This document shows, piece by piece, positions 26,047-32,445 of a DNA stretch of 64,000 bases. The DNA comes from Thermogladius calderae 1633 (lineage in GTDB: Archaea > Thermoproteota > Thermoprotei_A > Sulfolobales > Desulfurococcaceae): assembly GCF_000264495.1 (NCBI RefSeq), contig NC_017954.1, forward strand, positions 434,001 through 498,000. Direction: 5' to 3'. Every line of letters starts with the position of its first letter. Position 1 is the stretch's first letter. The translations under genes were made by a program, and so were the position numbers. A model generated the notes under the pieces. That model saw only the letters and a program-made list of their open reading frames with translations. It made no database searches and was not told the DNA's origin.

Positions 26047-26946
26047 CCTCAGCCCTTGATCAGCTCCTTAAGGTAACACTCCCATTAGTCTAAGACCGTG
26101 TAAAGGAGGCCTTGAGTACGAGGCGATCAATCGTAACTGTTAAAACGAAAGTGTCGAACGGTTAAGACTCGACATTACGAAGTCTAAGAGCAGCATGGGT
26201 ATTACGGGATACGCCGGATCATGGTGTTGGAGGTATCGTAGAACCTATGTCAATACTTGTCGGACCGACGCGATCGACTCTACTCGGTCACACCGGACAA
26301 TGTTTAGACACTGAAAAGTATGACGATTACGATGACTATTAACTCAATAAAGCATAATGGTACACATGAAGGTTTAACTTCCCTAAATACACAGAGTAGC
26401 CGCTTACCGGTGTTACCGGGTTCGGGGGATCAAGGCCTAAACCACTCGCTACACCTATGTCAACTATACCCCCGTCTAGATGGGGCGGGTACGAGGGGTA
26501 CTACTTCTCTAGTCTTATTATAGTGTATTTCATGCCATAACGCATTAATGGTGTAAAGTGAAATCAACTTGAAGTCCATGAGACTGGCTTGAGATTATAA
26601 ACCGTGTATTTCGGGTACTTGGGTAATCTACCCTTATACACAATACTTTTGTCTACCATGATCTACCCTAACCCGAAGGATCTTTTACGACCCCGCTTAC
26701 AGTGTTTCCCCGTCCTCGACGCGGGGGAGGCCTGGTTAACTACCCTCCAGTCAAGTTAACCGGGGATTAACTTCCACGGCTCGATCAGAAGATCCTGTAT
26801 CGATCAGCCGTCAACACCCCTTTTTCTCCGTTAACTGTCCTAGACCCGGTATCCTGTTGCCCATGGGACGTCGGGGTGTGAGTTAGCCCTGTCTAACGCA
26901 AGGGCAATTTCCCGTCTCCAACACTCCACTATTACAGGTGGTCGGG
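26047..26946. other. long gene-free region (about 900 nt)
   Basis: I see no protein-coding frame with plausible composition. The sequence is more AT-rich than its surroundings and carries hairpins: GGGTA/TACCC with a 3-nt loop nested in GTGTA/TACAC (26604-26641); an 8-bp stem at 26705-26729; and a 10-bp stem CCTGGTTAAC/GTTAACCGGG with a 14-nt loop (26731-26764). It could hold RNA genes, a replication or segregation site, or a decayed gene. The nearest downstream gene is preceded by a GGTG site at its end. Confidence 0.5.
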
Positions 26947-27450
26947 TTGATAAACGAGGAGGCCTTGATAAGCGAGGGCATACTAGAGGCGGCGAGGCTA
27001 ATGGCGGTAGCGGCTAAGACGGCTCCGAAGGCTAGGGGGGTCGATAACGTCGTCACGGCTCTCGTGACGGACAGAGGCGAGATCGAGAGGCTGGCCTCGA
27101 AGATGGAGGAGCTGGCGCCAGTCTACGGGGAGTTCTTCAGGAGGGACGCAGAGTCTGTCAGGGCGAGCAAGGCCGTGTTCTTGGTCGGCTGCAGGCTACT
27201 CAAGCTGGGGCTCGAGACGCCCAAGAGGTGGGGCTTAGACGCCGACTTGGTGAACTGCCTCGTGAACCTCGGTATAGCCATCGGCTCGGCGGTCAAGACA
27301 GCCCAGATCCTGAACGTCGACAACAGGGTCATGTTCTCGGTGGGCGTCGCGGCGCAGGAGCTCGGCTTAATACAGGCAGACGTGGTCTACGGGATACCCC
27401 TCTCTGCGACCTCGAAGAACATATACTTCGACAGGAAGTGGCCTCGTTGA
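26947..27450 (+). CDS. DUF2148 ferredoxin-like domain protein
   Basis: About 167 residues. The N-terminal INEEALISEGILEAARLMAVAAKTAPKARG (core AAKTAPKARGVDN) and FRRDAESVRASKAVFLVG match the DUF2148 family of archaeal and anaerobic bacterial proteins (COG4739), which have conserved Cys and His thought to bind a cluster. Here Cys occur at the CRLLKLGL and DLVNCLVN segments, fewer than in typical ferredoxins. Function unknown. TTG 26947 is chosen because GGTG ends 6 nt before it and family members begin MIINEE; GTG 26938 is the alternative. Confidence 0.75.
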   Translation: MINEEALISEGILEAARLMAVAAKTAPKARGVDNVVTALVTDRGEIERLASKMEELAPVYGEFFRRDAESVRASKAVFLVGCRLLKLGLETPKRWGLDADLVNCLVNLGIAIGSAVKTAQILNVDNRVMFSVGVAAQELGLIQADVVYGIPLSATSKNIYFDRKWPR

Positions 27451-27463
27451 ACGAACCCTCAAG

Positions 27464-27468
27464 TTTTT
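27464..27468 (+). terminator. T-tract terminator of the DUF2148 gene
   Basis: Five T residues occur 14 nt after the stop codon. The tract marks the likely end of the message and the left border of the next gene-free stretch. Confidence 0.35.
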
Positions 27469-27480
27469 GTAGACCACACA

Positions 27481-27826
27481 AGCCGCACCCGCCGTGTCAA
27501 CTACGTTAACCATTGGTAACGGGCGGGCCCCCTCGAGCGGGCGCGAAGCCCCGGGTTTTGTACACCTACGAGAATAACGCGGGGTAGGCTGTTGTCTAAT
27601 CCCGGCAACAGAAGTCATAGTCGTAGAAGGAATACCCGTGGTCCTTTCGGTTGCCCTAGAGTGGTGTTTGTCCCGCGTACAGGTGTAGCACCAGGTTACC
27701 TGGAAGCAAACCCAGCTGTAAACGTTTACGTGGGCGGTAGCCAGAGCAACAGCACCCCGCCTACAACACGGTAGGCGCCTCGAGCGTGGCTGACGTTGCG
27801 TAGTCTCGCTCGCGCGGAGGCTTTTT
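27481..27826 (+). ncRNA. candidate structured non-coding RNA
   Basis: No credible protein frame covers 27451-28057. Within it, 27488-27527 folds as CCCGCC/GGCGGG enclosing CGTTA/TAACG; 27582-27637 as GGGTA/TACCC enclosing CTGTTG/CAACAG; 27758-27777 as a 7-bp hairpin CGCCTAC/GTAGGCG; and 27777-27821 as GCCT/AGGC with an inner CGAGCG/CGCTCG stem, followed at once by TTTTT (27822-27826), which suggests an RNA 3' end. I looked for RNase P and SRP RNA signature sequences and did not see them. Strand and ends are inferred from the T tract; the RNA is hypothetical. Confidence 0.35.
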
Positions 27827-27955
27827 GTCGGGGTCCTCCCAAGTAAGAACTTTCGGGGTGCACGCCCCTTCCTCGAGGGCCCAGACCTTGTTGAGAGGTG
27901 AATAGCTTGGCCGTCGGCGGCGTGGAGGGCGGTTTGGTGCTTGAACGACTCAGCC

Positions 27956-27997
27956 AGAGTCCGGGAGACTCCCACGGAAATGTGTGGTCCTCGTGGG
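27956..27997. other. adjacent hairpins upstream of the transporter promoter
   Basis: GAGTC/GACTC with a 5-nt loop is followed directly by CCCACG (27971-27976) pairing with CGTGGG (27992-27997). They end about 15 nt before the TATA-like element of the transporter gene and so are not in its mRNA; they may belong to another transcript or to an operator. Confidence 0.3.
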
Positions 27998-28010
27998 TTC
28001 TAAGAATGTG

Positions 28011-28019
28011 TATTTTTAT
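28011..28019 (+). promoter_or_regulatory. TATA box of the ArsB/NhaD-type transporter
   Basis: TATTTTTAT lies about 40-47 nt before ATG 28058, which would give a leader of roughly 15-20 nt. Confidence 0.4.
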
Positions 28020-28057
28020 GCGTTCTCCAACATAGGCCGTTACCCGGGGCGGTTTCA

Positions 28058-29575
28058 ATGGACAACGTTAAGAAGGGTCTAATAGTGTCTCTCGTGATCC
28101 TCGTGTTGTCGTTCGCCGGCATGTACCTCATCAGGGTGCCGTACGAGGGGGTGGGTAAGAGCATCATTGACGCGTGGTGTAGTGCGAGAGGAGGCTGCTC
28201 GGACCCTTCGCTGATAAACTCCTCGAGGAGCATAGTGGAGCAGGGCGCTAGCCTGGGCTTCTTCCTCGTCGTGATAGCCCTCACAGTGATCTCGATGGAA
28301 TACAGGTACTACGCGGCCCTCCTCGGCGTCTCCGCGATAGTCTTCCTAGGGGTTGTCTCCCCGCAACTGGTATTAGGAGGTGTCGAGTGGGGGCTGATCC
28401 TCTTCCTAATCGGGAGCATGACCCTCGCCTACGTCCTGAGGTCGCTGAGGGTCTTCGAGTACCTCGCCATAAGAGTGCTGGAGGCCAGCCGCGGCAACCC
28501 TGTACTGCTCGTGGCCTACCTGTCCGTCCTCTCCTGGTTCCTCTCGCTCGCCGTAGGCGAAGTAGCGAGTATCACGTACGTGCTCATGCTGGTCTTCGAC
28601 ATCTACAAGCTCACAGGCTACGACGTGAGGCCTCTGGTCATACTGTCAGTACTAGCCACCAACACGGGTAGCGTCGCCCTGCCCGTGGGGAACCCCATAG
28701 GGCTATACTTGGCCTTCACAGCGAACCTCAGTATAACGTCCTTCATAGTCAAGGCCTTACCCCTGTCCCTCCTAAACCTAGCGCTCCTAGTAGTGGTGTT
28801 CTCCGCGCTCGCGAGAGGCTACCTCTCGGGTTTCGGCGAGAGGTTGAGCAGGGACATGATAGACAAGATAGCGGTGCGCTTCTACACCTCGCTGTCCCCC
28901 GACGAGATCAGCAGGGTTAAGGGGGGCCTGGTAATACTAATAGCCTTCCTGACCCTCGTCGGGGTAAACGACCAGCTGTCGAGGGCAATAAGCCTCCTAG
29001 GAGGCATTAACGTAGACCCCCACGCCCTATTGGCCTTCACACCCTACCCGCTGATAATGGTGTCGACCCCCCTTATCGGCGCCTCGAGAATGGGCGAGGT
29101 GCTCGAGAAGGGCGTCGAGTGGCCCTCTATAATATTCTTCATCTCGCTCTTCATGCTAGGCTACTCTCTGTTCTGGTCTGGCGTGGCCTCCAAGCTGGCT
29201 TACCTGACAGTCCTGCTAAGCTCTTTGACAGGCGCGGTGTCCTTCCCGCTCCTGTACACCATCATGCTGGTTCTCTCGGCGGGCCTAAGCAGCGTCTTGG
29301 ACAACTTGTCTGTCATAGTGGCCCTGACACCCGTCGCGCAGACGCTGGTCTCGATCGGGGGCTCAGCTGCGGCGTTCTGGGCCCTACTATACGGCGGCGT
29401 GTTCGGCGGGAACTACACGCCGATAGGTAGCTCGGCGAACATAATAGCCGTGGGCCTGAGCGAGAAGAACAAGATGGAGATAGGGTGGGGCGAGTGGCTG
29501 AAGATGGCCCTGGTCGCTACGACCATCGAGGTAGTGGTCGCCATTGCTTGGACTCTCACAGTGGCTAGCATGTAG
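28058..29575 (+). CDS. ion transporter of the ArsB/NhaD/CitM (IT) superfamily
   Basis: 505 residues with about 11-13 membrane helices. Helix 1 is at 8-27, an exterior Cys-containing loop follows (WCSARGGCSD), and the two-fold related NTGSVALPVGNP (about 205-216) and GGNYTPIGSSANIIA (about 449-463) segments match the conserved pore-forming hairpins of the superfamily, as does SSVLDNLSVIVALTP. Members exchange Na+ for H+ or move arsenite, citrate or sulfate; substrate cannot be fixed. The beta-grasp gene pair follows 9 nt after the stop. Confidence 0.85.
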   Translation: MDNVKKGLIVSLVILVLSFAGMYLIRVPYEGVGKSIIDAWCSARGGCSDPSLINSSRSIVEQGASLGFFLVVIALTVISMEYRYYAALLGVSAIVFLGVVSPQLVLGGVEWGLILFLIGSMTLAYVLRSLRVFEYLAIRVLEASRGNPVLLVAYLSVLSWFLSLAVGEVASITYVLMLVFDIYKLTGYDVRPLVILSVLATNTGSVALPVGNPIGLYLAFTANLSITSFIVKALPLSLLNLALLVVVFSALARGYLSGFGERLSRDMIDKIAVRFYTSLSPDEISRVKGGLVILIAFLTLVGVNDQLSRAISLLGGINVDPHALLAFTPYPLIMVSTPLIGASRMGEVLEKGVEWPSIIFFISLFMLGYSLFWSGVASKLAYLTVLLSSLTGAVSFPLLYTIMLVLSAGLSSVLDNLSVIVALTPVAQTLVSIGGSAAAFWALLYGGVFGGNYTPIGSSANIIAVGLSEKNKMEIGWGEWLKMALVATTIEVVVAIAWTLTVASM

Positions 29576-29584
29576 GAGCCGCCT

Positions 29585-29797
29585 ATGCCCGTGAGGGCCC
29601 TCGTACTACCCAGCAGGGTCTGGGTCGAAGTACCCAGAGACTCCATAACGCTGGCAGAGCTCGTGAGAACCATAGTAGAGCGCGGTTTCAGCGGAAACCT
29701 CATAGTCTTGGTAAACGACAGAATCGCGGACGAGCCGTGGACTCTTATAAGGGCCGGGGATAGAGTTGTAGTTATAGAGGAAGCGCCGGGTGGCTGA
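29585..29797 (+). CDS. ThiS/MoaD-like beta-grasp protein 1
   Basis: 70 residues, ending in APGG. The pattern of strand, strand, LAELVRTIVERGF helix, LIVLVNDRIADEPWTLIRAGDRVVVIEEAPGG is that of ThiS, MoaD and SAMP proteins, whose C-terminal Gly-Gly is adenylated by an E1-like enzyme and then carries sulfur as thiocarboxylate or is joined to lysines. GGAG lies 6 nt before the ATG. The next gene starts 2 nt after the stop and encodes a second such protein; an E1-like enzyme is encoded beyond it on the other strand. Confidence 0.75.
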   Translation: MPVRALVLPSRVWVEVPRDSITLAELVRTIVERGFSGNLIVLVNDRIADEPWTLIRAGDRVVVIEEAPGG

Positions 29798-29799
29798 CG

Positions 29800-30063
29800 G
29801 TGAAGGTGAAGGTCGTCTTCACCGGGAGAGCGAGCGAGATGTCCGGCGTCTTCGCGATGGAAGTCGAGCTACCGGAGGGTGCTACCCTAGACGAGCTGGT
29901 GAAAACAGTGTCCAGTAAGCTCAACCCGAGGATATACAAGAGGTACTCTCAAGGACACTTCGTCTTCGTGACCTTCGTAAACGACAGGCCTGTTCTCAGC
30001 CCCGACTACAGGCTCCGGGACGGCGACAGGGTCACGTTCATGACGCCCGAGATGGGTGGTTGA
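29800..30063 (+). CDS. MoaD-like beta-grasp protein 2
   Basis: 87 residues ending in EMGG. KVKVVFTGRASEMSGV, the LDELVKTVSSKLNPRIYKRY helix, FVTFVNDRPVLSPDYRLRDGDRVTFMTPEMGG fits the MoaD/SAMP type more closely than ThiS, with the longer loop between helix and strand 3. GTG 29800 is 7 nt after GGTG inside the end of the previous gene. It converges with the E1-like gene, 3 nt apart. It may serve molybdopterin synthesis, tRNA thiolation or protein modification; the sequence does not tell. Confidence 0.78.
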   Translation: MKVKVVFTGRASEMSGVFAMEVELPEGATLDELVKTVSSKLNPRIYKRYSQGHFVFVTFVNDRPVLSPDYRLRDGDRVTFMTPEMGG

Positions 30064-30066
30064 GCC

Positions 30067-30807
30067 TCACTGGCACCTCTCGAACATTCTTGGGTCTGGC
30101 TTGAACTCGATAACCTCGAAAGACGGCTGGAGACCGTTGTAGACGAGCAGCTTGTTGACCAGAAGGTTACCCATACCTAGGATTATCTTGGCGGTCTCCA
30201 GGGCCTCTATTAGACCTATGATCCCCGGCGTTGTGGGGAATACCTGGAGAGTGGACTCTTCCCTGGTTTCGTCGCTAATCGGGAACAGGGCCCTAAGACA
30301 GGGTGTCACCCCGGGGAGGACGACTGTCACCTGTCCGTAGAAGCCCCTAACGCCCCCGTGGACGAGGGGCTTTCTCTTAGACCAGGCGACCTTGTCAAGG
30401 ACGAACCTAGCAGGCCAGTTGTCGAACGCGTCGACGTAGACGTCCACGTCTATGCTCGACAAGAGGCTCTCGGAGACCTCGGCGTATATGGGCTGGACGT
30501 TCGTGTTCGGGTTCAGCTTCTTAAGTTTCTCTGCGGCGGCGAGCGGCTTGGGCTTGCCCAGGTCGTCTATTGAGTACAGCACCTGCCTCTGGAGGTTGCT
30601 GACCTCGACCACCTCTCTGTCCAGTACGTAGAGGTTCCCCACACCCATGGCTGCCAGGTAGATCGATACGGCTGAGCCTAGGCCGCCTAGACCGGCGACG
30701 AGGACCCTGGCCTTCTTCAGCTTCAGCTGCCCCTCTTCTCCTATCAGCTCGAGTTGCCTGCTGTAGAGCTCTCTCTCGAACTCGCTCAATTCCACTCTCT
30801 CAGCCAC
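30067..30807 (-). CDS. E1-like ThiF/MoeB/HesA adenylyltransferase lacking the usual cysteines
   Basis: 246 residues. ATP-binding GLGGLGSA at 39-46, the NLQRQVLY loop (71-78), K86/K88 and VDAFDNWPARFVLD (about 130-143) are intact, so the acyl-adenylate step should work. In contrast the Zn-binding CxxC of MoeB/ThiF is reduced to PCLRALFP, the second pair to FERCQ at the C-terminus, and the segment aligned with the catalytic-Cys loop reads REESTLQVFPTTPGIIG without Cys. It should adenylate the Gly-Gly end of the three neighbouring beta-grasp proteins. It overlaps the third of these by 8 nt. Confidence 0.85.
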   Translation of the reverse strand: MAERVELSEFERELYSRQLELIGEEGQLKLKKARVLVAGLGGLGSAVSIYLAAMGVGNLYVLDREVVEVSNLQRQVLYSIDDLGKPKPLAAAEKLKKLNPNTNVQPIYAEVSESLLSSIDVDVYVDAFDNWPARFVLDKVAWSKRKPLVHGGVRGFYGQVTVVLPGVTPCLRALFPISDETREESTLQVFPTTPGIIGLIEALETAKIILGMGNLLVNKLLVYNGLQPSFEVIEFKPDPRMFERCQ

Positions 30808-31009
30808 CGGACTTCACCACGTAGACGATTACCTCGTCCCCGTCGCTCAGCTCGTCGTCTTCTGTCAGTATGACGCCATTCCGGAGCACGACCACCTCCT
30901 CTCCCACTAGGCCTACTTTGGCCAGTAGCTCCCTCACGCTGGAGACGTTCTCGACAACACGCTCTCCCTCCCCTGTTATCCTCACACGTATTCCCATCGC
31001 TGTGCTCAC
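30800..31009 (-). CDS. ThiS-like beta-grasp protein 3
   Basis: 69 residues ending in KSGG. GIRVRITGEGERVVENVSSVRELLAKVG, then EEVVVLRNGVILTEDDELSDGDEVIVYVVKSGG, is typical of ThiS-like sulfur carriers (strand 3 LRNGVIL plays the role of VNGE). GTG 31009 overlaps the stop of the upstream GTPase gene by 4 nt; ATG 30997 is an alternative start. It is cotranscribed with the E1-like enzyme, which overlaps its 3' end by 8 nt, making these two the closest functional pair of the cluster. Confidence 0.75.
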   Translation of the reverse strand: MSTAMGIRVRITGEGERVVENVSSVRELLAKVGLVGEEVVVLRNGVILTEDDELSDGDEVIVYVVKSGG

Positions 31010-31815
31010 TCCGCCTCCACGGGTTCGACGTAGTATGGTATTAGACCATCGTGGAAATCCCTAATAACCTTGCGAGCAGCCTCCTCGACGAGGGGGTCCC
31101 CACTCTTCTTGTAGAACCAGCCGTGCTTGGTCGCTATAGCCCTTAGGATCTCGTCGGGGTCCACGGAGTCGAGGCCATAGGCCTTCTTGAAAGCGTCGGG
31201 CCTTTTATCGATAACCCTCTTGATCAGCATGTGGGCGACCCCCACCGGGTCCTCGATGTGCTCCACTGGCGTCCCCCTGATAACCCTCTCCAGCGGGTCT
31301 CCTTCTATGGGGATCACGCCAGGGGTGTCGACCATAAGGATGTCCTTGTCTACCCTAACGAACTGGACGCCCTTGGTGTAGCCTGGGGAACCAGGGTAGG
31401 GGCTTGTGGGGGCAGAGCGCCTCCCCTTCAAGGCGTTGATTATAGACGACTTCCCGGTCTTCGGGAACCCGACTACGGCCACGACCGTCGGGAGTCTCGG
31501 GGCTACGCGCTTTATAGTCCTTCTAAGTATGAGCGTGCCCTGGTGTCTAGTGGTCGACACGTAGACCGCGTTGTAGCCCCTGCCAGCGAAGTACCTCTTC
31601 CACGCCTCGGCTACATCCCTTGGTACTAGGTCGGCCTTGTTCAAGACGAGGACCAGTTCCTTCCCCTGGCGGCGTACTATGCTCTCGACCCGCGCGCTCA
31701 GCGTGGAGAGCGGGTCTCTGGCGTCGAGCACGTGCAGGACTACGTCCGCCGAGTCGATCACCCGCCTGACCTCGCTCCAGGACATCAACCGGAAGAACCT
31801 AGGCCTCCGGCTCAC
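31006..31815 (-). CDS. circularly permuted GTPase of the YlqF/RbgA (MMR1-HSR1) type
   Basis: 269 residues. GTPase motifs occur in permuted order: DARDPL (about 32-37), NKADLVP (G4, about 59-65), VVGFPKTGKSSIINAL (G1, about 113-128), then DTPGVIP (G3, about 162-168). The family acts in large ribosomal subunit assembly in bacteria and eukaryotic organelles; archaeal members are assumed similar. GTG 31815 is 7 nt after GGTG; ATG 31785 would align with the common MSW start. It overlaps the AK6 gene by 17 nt. Confidence 0.9.
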   Translation of the reverse strand: MSRRPRFFRLMSWSEVRRVIDSADVVLHVLDARDPLSTLSARVESIVRRQGKELVLVLNKADLVPRDVAEAWKRYFAGRGYNAVYVSTTRHQGTLILRRTIKRVAPRLPTVVAVVGFPKTGKSSIINALKGRRSAPTSPYPGSPGYTKGVQFVRVDKDILMVDTPGVIPIEGDPLERVIRGTPVEHIEDPVGVAHMLIKRVIDKRPDAFKKAYGLDSVDPDEILRAIATKHGWFYKKSGDPLVEEAARKVIRDFHDGLIPYYVEPVEAE

Positions 31816-32395
31816 GCTCCAGCACCCTTTCGAGCTCCTCTATGAAGCTGGGGTCTACAACACTGAGCCAGTCGACGTACCCGGCTGGGGCAGCCCCTTC
31901 TCTGACCTTGCGTAGGAGCTCGTCGACGACCTCTTCTGGGGTCTTGCCAGTGACGTCTACCTCGACAACCTTCCCGGTACCGAACCTGGCCACGACGTTT
32001 GTCAAAACTACGGATAAGACCTCTGCCATCACGTTCTCGGCTACCTTCTTATCGTTCCACCCCCGTTTCCTCAACCTGGTGATCAGTACCCTGGGATCCA
32101 GCCTGAGGACTACCACCAAGTCCACTACCTTGCTGTCCAAGACCTCGGGGTAGTGCGTCGAGATCACAGTCCCACTACTGCTCTCACACAGCTCTCTCAC
32201 TCTAGCCGAGACCCTTTCCTCGCTGATAACGTAGCTGTTAGTCTCGGGGTCGTAGTAGTCGTAGAGCCCCTCTCTCACTACTAGCTCGCTCAAGTCGACG
32301 TGGGTGCCTCCGATCCGCTCTGCCAGTAGTCTCGAGACTGTCGACTTGCCTACTCCAGGTGTACCGGCTACGACCAGGCACTTGAAACCCGGCAT
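31799..32395 (-). CDS. AK6/Fap7-type adenylate kinase
   Basis: 198 residues. P-loop AGTPGVGKST (about 10-19), HVDLSELV (about 32-39), VISTHYPEVLD for the substrate site, VVVLRLDPRVLITRLRKRGW (about 95-114) and KVAENVMAEVL are the signature of AK6/Fap7/hCINAP. Such kinases phosphorylate NMP and help 18S/16S rRNA maturation together with uS11 in eukaryotes and archaea. A C-terminal extension of about 30 residues follows the usual core. Next to it is the ribosome-assembly GTPase, which supports a role in ribosome biogenesis. Confidence 0.88.
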   Translation of the reverse strand: MPGFKCLVVAGTPGVGKSTVSRLLAERIGGTHVDLSELVVREGLYDYYDPETNSYVISEERVSARVRELCESSSGTVISTHYPEVLDSKVVDLVVVLRLDPRVLITRLRKRGWNDKKVAENVMAEVLSVVLTNVVARFGTGKVVEVDVTGKTPEEVVDELLRKVREGAAPAGYVDWLSVVDPSFIEELERVLEREPEA

Positions 32396-32445
32396 GCTTC
32401 AACCAACGTGTAGGGATGGAAATAGCCCGCTAAAAACAGGAGTGG

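Noticed and set aside
26320-26523. Plus-strand open frame of 67 codons in the gene-free region
   Set aside because: Low-complexity product, no ribosome-binding site or TATA at a good distance, and no recognisable motif.
27367-27975. Minus-strand open frame of about 202 codons
   Set aside because: Its composition (many Arg, Thr, Ser, Cys) is not protein-like, it runs antisense into the DUF2148 gene, and no motif appears.
27481-28057. RNase P RNA or SRP (7S) RNA
   Set aside because: I looked on both strands for the RNase P core and the SRP GGAA-loop region and saw neither; only an unspecific structured RNA is claimed.
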